Assembly: GCF_008122505.1 (NCBI RefSeq)
Contig: NZ_VSSB01000001.1
Span: 1,472,891-1,536,890, forward strand
DNA: 64,000 nt
Reading direction: 5' to 3'
From: Agromyces mariniharenae
GTDB lineage: Bacteria > Actinomycetota > Actinomycetes > Actinomycetales > Microbacteriaceae
Below are positions 33,401 to 42,452 of the stretch, one piece after another. How positions within the stretch are numbered: position 1 is the stretch's first letter; each line of letters starts with the position of its first letter. Under the pieces are notes generated by a model. The model searched no databases and was not told the DNA's origin. It worked only from the letters and a program-made list of their open reading frames with translations. The position numbers and the translations under genes are program-made.

Positions 33401-35056
33401 TCAGGGGGTCGGGAGGCGTTCGCCTCGGTATCGGGGGATCCCCGCGAGCCAGGTCGCGCGCACGGGGAGGTCGGGGAGGTCGGCGGGATCGAGGTCACGC
33501 GGATCGGCCGCGAGGTGCACGAGGTCGGCGGCGGCGCCGGGCTCGATGCGGCCCCACGGGGCATCCGTCGCGTCGGCGAACGCCTGGTGGGCGACGGCCG
33601 CGCTGTAGGCGTCGAGGGCGAGTGCGACGGGCAGGATCTCCTGCGGCGTCCAGCCGCCGACCGGATCGCCGGCGGGCGTGCGGCGGCTCACGGCGACCGC
33701 GATGCCCTCCCGCGGGTCGCCCGACGAGACGGGCCAGTCCGAGCCGAACGCGAGGCGGGCACCCGATGCCTCGATCGAGCGCATGCGGTACTGCTTGTCC
33801 GCGCGCTCCGCGCCGAGCCGTGGCACGGTCAGCACGGTCATGAGCGCGTCGAGCTGGGCCCACAGCGGCTGCATGTTCGGGATGATCGCGAGCCGCGCGA
33901 ACCGGTCGAGGTCGGCGTCGTCGACGAGCTGCGCGTGCGCGATGACGGGGCGGCGGTCGCGCGGGCCGTTCGCCTCGACGGCGTGCTCGATCGCGTCGAG
34001 CGCCTGGCGCACGGCCGCGTCGCCGATGGCGTGGATGTGCACCTGGAATCCGGCCGCGTCGACGGCGCGCACGGCCTCGGCGAGGTCCTCGGCACCCCAC
34101 ACCGACATGCCGTGCTTGTGCAGCGACGAGCAGTACGGCTCGAGCAGGGCGCCGGTCTCGTTCTCGACGACGCCGTCGGCGAAGAACTTCACGGTGTTCG
34201 CGGTGAGCATGGGCGACGCGGCATCCGTGACCCGGCGGCGCGACTCGACGAACGCGGGCAGCTGGGTCGCGAAGCGGCGCGGGTCGGCGTAGAGCGCGAG
34301 GTTGAACCGGATGCGCAGCCGGTCGCGCGCCGCGGCCTCGAGGTAGACGTCGAGCTCGGCGGGCTCGACCCAGGCGTCCTGCACCCAGGTGACACCGCGC
34401 GCGAGGTAGTACTCGGCCGCGCGCTCGAGCGCGCGCAGTCGCTCCTCGACGGGGCGCGGCGGGGCGATGTCGGTGACGAGCTCGACGGCGCCCCACTCGC
34501 GCAGGGTGCCGAGCGGCGAGCCGTCGGCGCGGCGCGGGATCTCGCCGAGCACGGGGTCGGGTGTGTCGGCGTCGATGCCGGCGAGCTCGAACGCCCGCGA
34601 GTTGCACCACACCGTGTGGTAGTCCCAGGCGCGCAGCACGACGGGCCGGTCGGGCACGGCCTCGTCGAGCCAGCGCGCATCGAAGAGCCCGCCGTCGGCG
34701 AGGCTGCCGTCGTACGACGCTCCCTGGATCCACGCGACGCCGGGGTGCGCCTCGGCGTAGCGCCGCACCTCGTCGACGATCGCCGGGATCGACGTGCACG
34801 AGCGCACGTCGGGGCCCTCGGCCTCGAGCCCGCCGAACAGCGGGTGCGCGTGCCCGTCGCCGAACGCGGGCATGAGGAAGCCGCCGTCGAGGTCGACCCG
34901 CTCGAGGTGCTCCCCCGCCGCCTCGGCCTCGGACGCGAGCCGGAGCGCGGCGGCGTCGAGCGCCTCGACGACGCCCTCGCGCGCGAACAGCGCCCCGCTC
35001 GTCGCCTGGTCGGCTCCGCGCCAGATCGTGCCACCGTGGAAGAGGGTCGAGGTCAC
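33401..35056 (-). CDS. Amidohydrolase family protein (YtcJ-like)
   Basis: 551 aa. Metal-dependent hydrolase: GHAHP (about 67-71) in the first metal site, FQVHIHAIGDAAV (about 341-353), VIAHAQLVD, and FGSDWPVSSGDP (about 455) with the late Asp. YtcJ-type enzymes hydrolyse amides or carbamates; the substrate is not predictable. GTG start at 35056. It is first in an operon with a permease and divergent from a TetR gene, with one strong palindrome between them. Confidence 0.88.
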   Translation of the reverse strand: MTSTLFHGGTIWRGADQATSGALFAREGVVEALDAAALRLASEAEAAGEHLERVDLDGGFLMPAFGDGHAHPLFGGLEAEGPDVRSCTSIPAIVDEVRRYAEAHPGVAWIQGASYDGSLADGGLFDARWLDEAVPDRPVVLRAWDYHTVWCNSRAFELAGIDADTPDPVLGEIPRRADGSPLGTLREWGAVELVTDIAPPRPVEERLRALERAAEYYLARGVTWVQDAWVEPAELDVYLEAAARDRLRIRFNLALYADPRRFATQLPAFVESRRRVTDAASPMLTANTVKFFADGVVENETGALLEPYCSSLHKHGMSVWGAEDLAEAVRAVDAAGFQVHIHAIGDAAVRQALDAIEHAVEANGPRDRRPVIAHAQLVDDADLDRFARLAIIPNMQPLWAQLDALMTVLTVPRLGAERADKQYRMRSIEASGARLAFGSDWPVSSGDPREGIAVAVSRRTPAGDPVGGWTPQEILPVALALDAYSAAVAHQAFADATDAPWGRIEPGAAADLVHLAADPRDLDPADLPDLPVRATWLAGIPRYRGERLPTP

Positions 35057-35080
35057 TGCACCGGGTCCTTCGCATCGCCT

Positions 35081-35099
35081 ATACGAACAGTGTTCGTAT
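35081..35099. promoter_or_regulatory. Operator-like perfect palindrome
   Basis: ATACGAACAGTGTTCGTAT, perfect 9-1-9 symmetry, 25 bp before the amidohydrolase start and 51 bp before the TetR start. Likely binding site of the neighbouring TetR protein controlling both directions. Confidence 0.85.
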
Positions 35100-35149
35100 T
35101 CGAGTGAAGGTGACGATACACTCTCGCCTCAAGCGAGGGAAGACCGAGG

Positions 35150-35782
35150 ATGGAAATCGTGACACGCGTCAACCGCGACCAGCTCGTGACCACGGCGCTC
35201 GAGCTCATCGACGAGGAGGGCGGCGAGGCGCTCTCCATGCGCGCGCTCGCCAAGCGCGTGAACCGCCAGGTCTCCTCGCTCTACAACCACGTCGAGAGCC
35301 GCGGCGACCTCATCGAGGCCGTGCGCGCCCGCATCGTCGAGGAGATCGACACGACGGCCTTCCTGGCCGAGCCGTGGGATGCCGCGCTCGAAGCCTGGGC
35401 CCGCTCGTACCTCGCGGCGTTCGCCGCCCACCCGAACGTCATCCTGCTGCTCGCGACGACGCCCATCCGCGACGTGTCCACGCTCGGCATGTACGACCGC
35501 GTCGTCGGCGCGCTCGTCGAGGCGGGGTGGCCCGTCGGCGACGCGGTCGCCGTGATGCGCACGGTCGAGGCGCACGTGCTCGGATCGGCCATCGACATCG
35601 TCGCGCCCGGCGACCTGCTCGAGCAGGGCTCGGTGCCGCCCGAGCACGCCGCGTTCCGGGCGGCGCTCGATCCGTCGCTCGGCGACGCGTTCGGCGCACG
35701 CCGCGCGTTCGAGATCGGCCTCGCGGCGCTGCTCGCCGGGCTCCGGGTGCGGCACGCCGCAGCCGCGGGGCTGAGAGGCTGA
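35150..35782 (+). CDS. TetR family regulator with TetR_C-like domain
   Basis: 210 aa. Helix-turn-helix at about 12-55 (ALELIDEEGGEALSMRALAK, VNRQVSSLYNHVESRGDLIE), a TetR(tetracycline repressor)-type N-terminus, and a C-terminal ligand domain. ATG follows AAGACCGAGG. Divergent from the amidohydrolase-permease operon, which it probably represses through the palindrome at 35081-35099. Confidence 0.9.
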   Translation: MEIVTRVNRDQLVTTALELIDEEGGEALSMRALAKRVNRQVSSLYNHVESRGDLIEAVRARIVEEIDTTAFLAEPWDAALEAWARSYLAAFAAHPNVILLLATTPIRDVSTLGMYDRVVGALVEAGWPVGDAVAVMRTVEAHVLGSAIDIVAPGDLLEQGSVPPEHAAFRAALDPSLGDAFGARRAFEIGLAALLAGLRVRHAAAAGLRG

Positions 35783-35850
35783 CCGGGGCGCTCGCGTCCG
35801 ACCCGCGCCGACACCGCTCGGCAGCCGCTTTCCCACACAGCACGCAGGAA

Positions 35851-35894
35851 TTCGGCGTCAACCCCTGTGTGTGCGCAACGAATCGGCGTACACT
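35851..35894 (+). promoter_or_regulatory. Lrp-gene promoter with possible autoregulatory site
   Basis: TTCGGCGTCA (35851-35860) is the inverse of TGACGCCGAA at 29361-29370 ahead of ddaH. TACACT (35889-35894) is a good -10 box only 7 nt before the ATG, which implies a leaderless or almost leaderless message. Confidence 0.5.
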
Positions 35895-35901
35895 CCGAAG
35901 C

Positions 35902-36339
35902 ATGGACAACCTCGACCGCGCCATCCTCGACCTGCTCCGACAGAACGCGCGAGCGGGGTACGGCGACATCGGGTCGTCCGTGGGCCTCTCGGCGTCGGCC
36001 GTGAAGCGCCGCGTCGACCGCCTCGTCGCCGACGGCGTCATCCGCTCGTTCACGATCCAGGTCGACCCCACCGTCGACGGGATGAGCACCGAGGCCTACG
36101 TCGAGCTGTTCTGCCGTGGCACCGTCGCGCCCGACGAGCTGCAGCGCATCCTCCAGGGCGTGCCCGAGGTCGTCTACGCCGGCACCGTCACGGGCAGCGC
36201 CGACGCGATCGTGCACATGCGCGCCCGTGACATCACCTCGCTCGAGGACGCGCTCGAACGCGTGCGCATCGCCCCGAACGTCGACCACACGCGCAGCGCG
36301 ATCGTCCTGTCGCGACTGGTGAACCGCAACCGGGACTGA
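35902..36339 (+). CDS. Lrp/AsnC family transcriptional regulator
   Basis: 145 aa. AsnC-type helix-turn-helix (about 1-50: LDRAILDLLRQNARAGYGDI, LSASAVKRRVDRLVADGVI) and a C-terminal RAM-type effector domain (about 65-140). In related genomes such genes sit next to dimethylargininase and ornithine aminotransferase; here they are about 6 kb apart, but a shared promoter decamer suggests it may still control them. The GntR gene follows almost directly. Confidence 0.88.
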   Translation: MDNLDRAILDLLRQNARAGYGDIGSSVGLSASAVKRRVDRLVADGVIRSFTIQVDPTVDGMSTEAYVELFCRGTVAPDELQRILQGVPEVVYAGTVTGSADAIVHMRARDITSLEDALERVRIAPNVDHTRSAIVLSRLVNRNRD

Positions 36340-36389
36340 CGGTGACCCGTCCAGGGCCGCAGGGCCGCACGGATGCCGCGGGCGGGTCG

Positions 36390-36752
36390 ATGCGGTTCAC
36401 GATCCGCCACGACGACGACACGCCGCCGTTCGAGCAGGTGCGCCGCCAGGTCGTGGACGCGGTGGCATCCCGCACCCTCGCCCCAGGCACGCGGATGCCG
36501 ACCGTGCGCGCCCTGGCGGCCGAGCTCGACCTGGCCGTCAACACCGTCGCGAAGGCGTACCGCGCGCTCGAGGCCGACCATGTCATCGAGACCCGCGGAC
36601 GCGCCGGCACCTTCGTCGCCGCCACCGGCGACCCCACCACGCAGGAGGCGCAGCTCGCCGCCCTCGCCTACGCCGACCGCGTGCATCACCTCGGCCTCGA
36701 CCGGGCGACCGCCCTCGCCCTCGTCGAGTCGGCGCTCGACGCCCCCCGCTGA
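36390..36752 (+). CDS. GntR family regulator, YtrA subfamily
   Basis: 120 aa. A winged helix with the YtrA opening MRFTIRHDDDTPPFEQVRRQ and the core LAPGTRMPTVRALAAELDLAV (about 32), ending in a short dimerising helix. ATG 36390 gives the usual family N-terminus; GTG 36342, directly after the Lrp stop, would add 16 residues. YtrA-type proteins generally regulate ABC exporters, but none adjoins this gene. Confidence 0.85.
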   Translation: MRFTIRHDDDTPPFEQVRRQVVDAVASRTLAPGTRMPTVRALAAELDLAVNTVAKAYRALEADHVIETRGRAGTFVAATGDPTTQEAQLAALAYADRVHHLGLDRATALALVESALDAPR

Positions 36753-36848
36753 CGGTCGAAGGTGCGGGCGCCCGCACTCCTGTTGGCTCGGAACTCTCCT
36801 CCGGCATTCGTGACCCGTATCACCGGCGTCGGAGTCGTTCCCCGGGTG

Positions 36849-36909
36849 GACTCCTGAAAACAAGGACATGCAGCGCACGTTGAAGAGCGTGTCCTTGTTT
36901 TCAGGAGTC
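36849..36909. terminator. Bidirectional hairpin between convergent genes
   Basis: Arms of 23 bp (36849-36871 and 36887-36909; core CTCCTGAAAACAAGGACA), one mismatch that becomes a G-U pair in the forward-strand RNA, 15-nt loop. It sits between the GntR gene and the convergent RimK-like gene. The unusually A/T-rich stem stands out in this GC-rich DNA. The rest of 36753-37023 holds no gene. Confidence 0.75.
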
Positions 36910-37023
36910 GTGGCGGGCGGAACCTCGATCGGCTCGGCGAGGAAACGAGTGACCGATCGCGGCACGGTATGGGCGGGCGAACGAACGGCGCGACACGCGG
37001 CACGCGCGCGGCGCGGCATCCGC

Positions 37024-38217
37024 TCAGACGGCCTCGGGGATCGGCTCCTTCGGAAGCTTGCGCACCTTGGCGCGGCGGCGGCGGCGCTCGGGGATCATCG
37101 AGCGCATCTCCTCGAGCCTGCCGAAGCAGAGCAGGCGGTCCTCGGCCTCGAGCACGACACCCTTGCGCGGATTCGGGATGACCGTCGTGCCGCGGTGGAG
37201 CGTGAGCACGGTGATGTCGCGATCCCAGAGGCCCGACTCGCCGAGCGTCTTGCCGACGAGGTCGGCCGCGCCGTGCACCAGGAGCTCGGCGACGCCGTAC
37301 CCCGTCGAGACGGTGAGCCGCTGGCGCACGTCGATCTCGGGGAACGCGACCTGGTTCGCGATGTAGTCGATGATCGCGCCGGCCACGTCGAGCTTCGTCG
37401 CCGTCTCGATGCCCTGCAGGCCGGGCGACGAGTTGACCTCCATGACGAGCGGGCCGTCGTTGCCCTCGAGCATGTCGACGCCCGCCACCTTGAGGCCCAT
37501 GATCTGCGCAGAGCGCACGGCGGCCTGCTCGTAGGCGGGCGTGAGCTCCACGGGCTCGACGGTGCCGCCGCGGTGCACGTTCGAGCGGAACTCGTCGCCG
37601 CTCGCGACGCGACGCATGGCCGCGACGACGCGGTCGCCGATGACGAGGGCACGGATGTCGCGACCGCGGCTCTCCTTCACGAACCGCTGGATGAGCACGT
37701 TCTGCTTCGTCGAGTGCAGGGTCTCGATGATCGCCTCGGCGATCTTCACCTCGGGCGCGAGGATCACGCCGATGCCCTGCGTGCCCTCGAGCAGCTTGAT
37801 GACGACGGGTGCGCCGCCGACGAGCTCGATCGCCGGACGCACGTCGGCGCGGTTGCGCACGAACGCCGTCGCCGGCATGCCGATGTTGTGGCGGCTCAGG
37901 ATCTGGTTCGCGCGGAGCTTGTCGCGCGCGTTCGTGATGCCGTTCGCGGTGTTCGGCGTGTAGACGTCCATCTGCTCGAACTGGCGCACGACGGCGGTGC
38001 CGAAGTACGTGATCGAGTTGCCGATGCGCGGCAGGATCGCGTCGTAGTCGGACAGCGGACGGCCGCGGTACTGCAGGTCGGGTTCGGTGCCCGAGAGGTC
38101 GATCGCGAAGCGCAGCGTGTTGAGCACCTTCACCTCGTGCCCCCGTTGCTGCGCCGCCGCCCGGAGTCGCTGGGTGGAGTACGCCTGCGGGGCGCGCGAG
38201 AGGATCGCCAGTTTCAT
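37024..38217 (-). CDS. rimK: RimK-like ATP-grasp ligase fused to a C-terminal RCK_C (TrkA-C) domain
   Basis: 397 aa. N-terminal RimK pre-ATP-grasp domain (MKLAILSRAPQAYSTQRLRA), ATP-grasp core (about 95-285) with VVIKLLEGTQGIGV, VLIQRFVKESRGRDIRALVIG and metal-binding VMEVNSSPGLQGIE. An extra C-terminal domain (about 300-385: VSTGYGVAELLVHG, VIPNPRKGVVLEAEDRLLCFG) matches the RCK_C regulatory fold. RimK proteins add glutamate to ribosomal protein S6; substrate here is inferred. Divergent from a RimB-like protease gene across 26 bp. Strongly basic tail ERRRRRAKVRK. Confidence 0.9.
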   Translation of the reverse strand: MKLAILSRAPQAYSTQRLRAAAQQRGHEVKVLNTLRFAIDLSGTEPDLQYRGRPLSDYDAILPRIGNSITYFGTAVVRQFEQMDVYTPNTANGITNARDKLRANQILSRHNIGMPATAFVRNRADVRPAIELVGGAPVVIKLLEGTQGIGVILAPEVKIAEAIIETLHSTKQNVLIQRFVKESRGRDIRALVIGDRVVAAMRRVASGDEFRSNVHRGGTVEPVELTPAYEQAAVRSAQIMGLKVAGVDMLEGNDGPLVMEVNSSPGLQGIETATKLDVAGAIIDYIANQVAFPEIDVRQRLTVSTGYGVAELLVHGAADLVGKTLGESGLWDRDITVLTLHRGTTVIPNPRKGVVLEAEDRLLCFGRLEEMRSMIPERRRRRAKVRKLPKEPIPEAV

Positions 38218-38243
38218 CCTTGAGTCCCTGCGAAGATGTTCGG

Positions 38244-38723
38244 GTGACAGAGCCCCCCTATTCAACCACCATCGTCGGATGGCGCGAATGGGTGACCCTG
38301 CCCGGTGCGGGAGTCCCATGGATCAAGGCGAAGATCGACACCGGCGCCCGTACGTCGTCGCTGCACGCGTTCGAGGTGGAGGAGTTCCGAGCCGAGGACG
38401 GCACGGACTCCGTGCGGTTCGGCGTGCGTCCGTGGCAGGACAGCGACGAGGACGCGGTCGTCGTCGAGTTCCCCGTGCACGACCGCCGCACGGTGCGCAG
38501 CTCGTCGGGCCACTCCGAGGAACGCATCGTCGTGCTCATGGACGTGACGCTGCACGGACGCACGCAGACCGTCGAGATGACGCTGTCGAACCGCGACGAG
38601 ATGGGCTTCCGCATGCTCATCGGCCGCGAGGCGCTGCGCGACGGGTTCCTCGTCGCCGCCGGTGAGTCGTTCCTCGGCGGACGCGCCCCACGACGCGTCC
38701 GCCGACAGAACCGCGGTCGCTGA
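38244..38723 (+). CDS. rimB: RimB-like retropepsin-fold (ATP-grasp-associated) aspartic protease
   Basis: 159 aa. Contains the family motif IKAKIDTGARTSSLHA (about 26-41) with Asp-Thr-Gly-Ala, IGREALRDGF near the C-terminus, and a basic RRVRRQNRGR tail. RimB-type proteins remove the glutamates that RimK adds. GTG start at 38244, 26 bp from the RimK-like start, so a shared promoter region controls the writer and eraser. Confidence 0.87.
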   Translation: MTEPPYSTTIVGWREWVTLPGAGVPWIKAKIDTGARTSSLHAFEVEEFRAEDGTDSVRFGVRPWQDSDEDAVVVEFPVHDRRTVRSSSGHSEERIVVLMDVTLHGRTQTVEMTLSNRDEMGFRMLIGREALRDGFLVAAGESFLGGRAPRRVRRQNRGR

Positions 38724-38727
38724 CCCC

Positions 38728-41700
38728 CTAGATGACGGCGTCGGTCAGCGTCGTCGGGTTGCCGAACCGGTGGTTCGTGATCGACACGGCCTGCTCGTGC
38801 AGGAACGGCAGCAGCTCCACGCGCCCCGAGGGCGTCACGGGGTGCGACCACACCGCGACATCCGGGGTGCCGCCGAGCGCGGCCGCGAGCTCGGACGCGC
38901 CGCCGCCGACGAGGCGGACGCGGGTCGAGCCGACGCCCTCCTCGGCGACGCGCGCGAGCCACGCGGCATCCCCCTCGCGGATGACCCGCGTGTCGCGGGC
39001 CTCGAGGATCGTGCGCACGCCCTTCGGGAGCTCGAACGCGGTCGACACGGTGAGGTGCGACTTCGCGAGCAGGCCGGCGGCGATGACGCGCAGGCCCTCC
39101 GCGAGCGTCGACGCCTCGCCGATGCGCACGGTGACGGGCAGCGCGCGGTAGCGGAACAGGTTCCGCTCGACGCCGACGCCCGAGACGTCCTTGACCGTGC
39201 CGTACTCCTCGGCCCAGGCGACCTCGTCGGACAGCGCCGATCGGCGCAGCACCTCGAACGCCTCGTACTCGAGCGCCGGCTGCGACGCCTCGATGAGCTC
39301 CGACACGCGCTTCTCGAGCCCGCGCAGGTGGAGGGTGCTCGACACGGGGCCGTGCTGCGGCATCCACTCGCCGAGGCCGAACAGGTAGTTCGGGCCGCCC
39401 GCCTTCGCGCCGGCGCCGACGGCCGAGCGCTTCCAGCCGCCGAACGGCTGGCGCTGCACGATGGCGCCCGTGATGCCGCGGTTCACGTAGAGGTTGCCCG
39501 CCTCGACGCGGTCGAGCCACTGCGCGACCTCCTCGGAGTCGAGCGAGTGCAGGCCGGCGGTGAGGCCGTAGTCGACGGCGTTCTGCAGGCGGATGGCCTC
39601 GTCGAGGTCCTTGGCGTGCATGACGCCGAGCACCGGTCCGAAGAACTCGGTGAGGTGGAAGTACGACCCGGGCGCCACGCCCTCGCGGATGCCGGGCGAC
39701 CAGAGCCGGCCGGTGCCGTCGAGCTGCTTCGGCTCCACGAGCCACTCCTCGCCGATGCCGAGCTGGGTGAGCGCGTGCAGGAGCTTGCCGTTCGCGGGCT
39801 CGATGATCGGGCCCATGACGCTCTGCGGGTGCTCGGGGTACCCGACCCGCAGCGACGTGGCGGCGTCGACGAGCTGGCGGCGGAACCGCTCCGACTTCGC
39901 GACCGAGCCGACGAGGATCACGAGCGACGCGGCCGAGCACTTCTGGCCGGCGTGGCCGAAGGCGCTCTTCACGACGTCGGATGCCGCGAGGTCGAGGTCG
40001 GCCGACGGCGTCACGATGATCGCGTTCTTGCCGCTCGTCTCCGCCAGCAGCGGCAGGTCGGGGCGGAACGAGCGGAACAGCTGCGCGGTCTCGTACGCGC
40101 CCGTCAGGATGACGCGGTCGACGGCGGGGTGCGACACCAGCTGCCGGCCGAGGTCGCGCTCGCCGATGTCGACGAGGGCGAGGAGCTCGCGAGGCACGCC
40201 GGCCTCCCAGAGCGCCTCGACCATGACGGCGCCCGAGCGCTGCGCGAGCTTGGCCGGCTTGATGATGACGCCCGAGCCCGCGGCGAGCGCGGCGAGCACC
40301 CCGCCGGCGGGAATCGCGACCGGGAAGTTCCACGGCGGCGTCACGACGGTGAGCTTCGGCGGCACGAAGACCGCGCCCTGCACGTGGTCGAGCTCGCGGG
40401 CGCGCTCGGCGTAGTAGTGCGCGAAGTCGATGGCCTCGGAGATCTCGGGGTCGGCCTCGGCGATGGTCTTGCCGGTCTCGGCGGCCATGACCTCGATGAG
40501 GCGGTCGCGGTTCGCGGCGAGCGCGAGGCCCGCGCGGTGCAGCACGGCGGCGCGCTCGGCGCCGGGGAGCTCGCCCCAGGCGCGTCCGTTCGCGGCCACC
40601 GTCGAGATGATCGACTCGAGCGTGGCCGCGTCGGCGACGCGGGCCCGGGCGATGGTCTCGAGGCCCAGGCGCGTCTCGGGCACGCGGGCGAGGATGCGGC
40701 GGCCCCACTCGCGGTTCGCGGCGAGGGCGGGGTCGGTGTCGGGCTCGTTGCGGAAGCCGGGGGTCGCGCCGGGGCCGGCCGCGCCGGCCGCGCTCGGAGC
40801 GACGAGCTCGCCCTCGATCTCGCCCGTGTCGCCGAACAGGCCGGGCTCGCGGCGCGAGCCGCGGGTGAGCTCGAGCACGGTGCTCGTGAGCGACACGTCG
40901 TCCTCGTGCTCGCTGCCCGGGGCCGGGGCGTCGGGCACCGCCACGGCCGCCGCGAGCGACTCCTGCGACCACTCGGAGCGGCGGTTCTGCGTGCGATTCG
41001 GCGTGGGGACGCGACCCGAGTCGGCCTCCAGCGCGGCGAGCGACCGCTCGTACCGGACGCGCTCGCGCTCGAAGAGGCCCTGGTCGCTGTCCAGCTCGAA
41101 CACGGCCGACATGAAGTTGTCCTGGCTCGCGTTCTCCTCGAGCCGGCGGATCAGGTAGGCGATCGCCACGTCGAACTCGGTCGGGTTCACGACGGGCGTG
41201 TAGAGCAGCAGGTTGCCGACGTCGCGGCGCACCGCCTCGGCCTGACCGGTGGCCATGCCGAGGAGCATCTCGAACTCGACGCGCGACTCGACGCCGCGCT
41301 GGCGCGCGATGAGCCAGGCGTGCGCGACGTCGAACAGGTTGTGACCGGCGACACCGAGCTTCACGGCGTCGGCGCGTTCGGGCGTCATCGACCAGTGCAG
41401 CACGCGCTTGTAGTTGGTGTCGGAGTCCTGCTTGGTGCCGTAGGTCGCGACCGGCCAGCCGTGGATCGCGGCGTCGACGTGCTCCATGGCGAGGTTCGCG
41501 CCCTTCACCACGCGCACCTTGATGGGCGCGCCGCCCGCCTGGCGTCGCGCGATCGCCCATGCGGTGAGCTCCTGCATCGCGCCGAGCGCGTCGGGCAGGT
41601 AGGTCTGCAGCACGATGCCGGCCTCGAGTCCGCGCAGCTGCGGCTGGTCGAGCAGCGTCGTGAACACCGCGATGGTGAGGTCGAGGTCGCGGTACTCCTC

Positions 41701-42369
41701 CATGTCGAGGTTGATGAACTTCGGCGTCGGGCTCTTCGCCGCGAGCTCGTAGAGCGGCGTGAGCTTCGAGACGACCTTCGCGACGGCCTCGTCGAACGAC
41801 CACATCGAGAGCTGGCTCACGACGCTCGACACCTTGATCGAGACGTAGTCGACGTCGTCGCGCGCGAGGAACTCGTAGGTGCCGCGCAGCCGCCGGTCGG
41901 CCTCGTCCTCGCCGAGCACGGCCTCGCCGAGCAGGTTGAGGTTGAGGCGGTTGCCCGACTCGCGCAGCATCGCGATCGACGGGCCGAGCTTCGCCGGGGT
42001 GGCGTCGAGCACGAGGTGTCCGACCATCCGGCGCAGCACGCGGCGCGCGATGGGGATCACCACCCACGGGAGCACCGGTGCCACGACCCCTCCGACGCGG
42101 ATGGCCGCGCGCAGGTACCAGGGCAGGAACTTCGGGGTGAGCTTCGCGACCTGCTCGAGGTTGCGGCCGGCGACGCCGAGGTCTTCGGGGCGCATCACGC
42201 CGTCGACGAAGCCGACGGTGAAGGCGAGCCCGTTCGGGTCCTTCAGCACCCCGGCGAGGCGCTCGGCGGCGGGGTCAGCGGGGTGCTCGGCGCTCTCGGC
42301 GAGCCAGCGGCGCACCAGTGCGACGACGTGGTCGGTGGCCGGCGCGAGTTCCGTGGCGGCGTTGGTCAT
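38728..42369 (-). CDS. putA: Bifunctional proline dehydrogenase / delta-1-pyrroline-5-carboxylate dehydrogenase
   Basis: 1213 aa. PRODH FAD barrel at about 90-430 (QTYLPDALGAMQELTAWAIA, KVRVVKGANLAMEH, RVEFEMLLGMA) and ALDH-type P5CDH at about 560-990 with PPWNFPVAIPAGG, Glu in LAETSGKNAI and catalytic Cys in GHAGQKCSAAS. A further C-terminal region of about 200 residues is present. No N-terminal ribbon-helix-helix, so not self-regulating. Converts proline to glutamate. Divergent from a LysR gene. ATG 42369 chosen; GTG 42375 is possible. Confidence 0.95.
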   Translation of the reverse strand: MTNAATELAPATDHVVALVRRWLAESAEHPADPAAERLAGVLKDPNGLAFTVGFVDGVMRPEDLGVAGRNLEQVAKLTPKFLPWYLRAAIRVGGVVAPVLPWVVIPIARRVLRRMVGHLVLDATPAKLGPSIAMLRESGNRLNLNLLGEAVLGEDEADRRLRGTYEFLARDDVDYVSIKVSSVVSQLSMWSFDEAVAKVVSKLTPLYELAAKSPTPKFINLDMEEYRDLDLTIAVFTTLLDQPQLRGLEAGIVLQTYLPDALGAMQELTAWAIARRQAGGAPIKVRVVKGANLAMEHVDAAIHGWPVATYGTKQDSDTNYKRVLHWSMTPERADAVKLGVAGHNLFDVAHAWLIARQRGVESRVEFEMLLGMATGQAEAVRRDVGNLLLYTPVVNPTEFDVAIAYLIRRLEENASQDNFMSAVFELDSDQGLFERERVRYERSLAALEADSGRVPTPNRTQNRRSEWSQESLAAAVAVPDAPAPGSEHEDDVSLTSTVLELTRGSRREPGLFGDTGEIEGELVAPSAAGAAGPGATPGFRNEPDTDPALAANREWGRRILARVPETRLGLETIARARVADAATLESIISTVAANGRAWGELPGAERAAVLHRAGLALAANRDRLIEVMAAETGKTIAEADPEISEAIDFAHYYAERARELDHVQGAVFVPPKLTVVTPPWNFPVAIPAGGVLAALAAGSGVIIKPAKLAQRSGAVMVEALWEAGVPRELLALVDIGERDLGRQLVSHPAVDRVILTGAYETAQLFRSFRPDLPLLAETSGKNAIIVTPSADLDLAASDVVKSAFGHAGQKCSAASLVILVGSVAKSERFRRQLVDAATSLRVGYPEHPQSVMGPIIEPANGKLLHALTQLGIGEEWLVEPKQLDGTGRLWSPGIREGVAPGSYFHLTEFFGPVLGVMHAKDLDEAIRLQNAVDYGLTAGLHSLDSEEVAQWLDRVEAGNLYVNRGITGAIVQRQPFGGWKRSAVGAGAKAGGPNYLFGLGEWMPQHGPVSSTLHLRGLEKRVSELIEASQPALEYEAFEVLRRSALSDEVAWAEEYGTVKDVSGVGVERNLFRYRALPVTVRIGEASTLAEGLRVIAAGLLAKSHLTVSTAFELPKGVRTILEARDTRVIREGDAAWLARVAEEGVGSTRVRLVGGGASELAAALGGTPDVAVWSHPVTPSGRVELLPFLHEQAVSITNHRFGNPTTLTDAVI

Positions 42370-42452
42370 GGTCACGAGGCTAGTCTCCGTTGCTCAGGGT
42401 GCGCCGAGGGTTCACGCACCTTGCCTCCTCCCAGTGTGCGCGGCGACATCCG

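Noticed and set aside
31739..35107. 1122-codon forward frame opposite the permease and amidohydrolase genes
   Set aside because: Translation is Arg/Asp/His-rich antisense composition with no domains; the reverse-strand genes are well supported.
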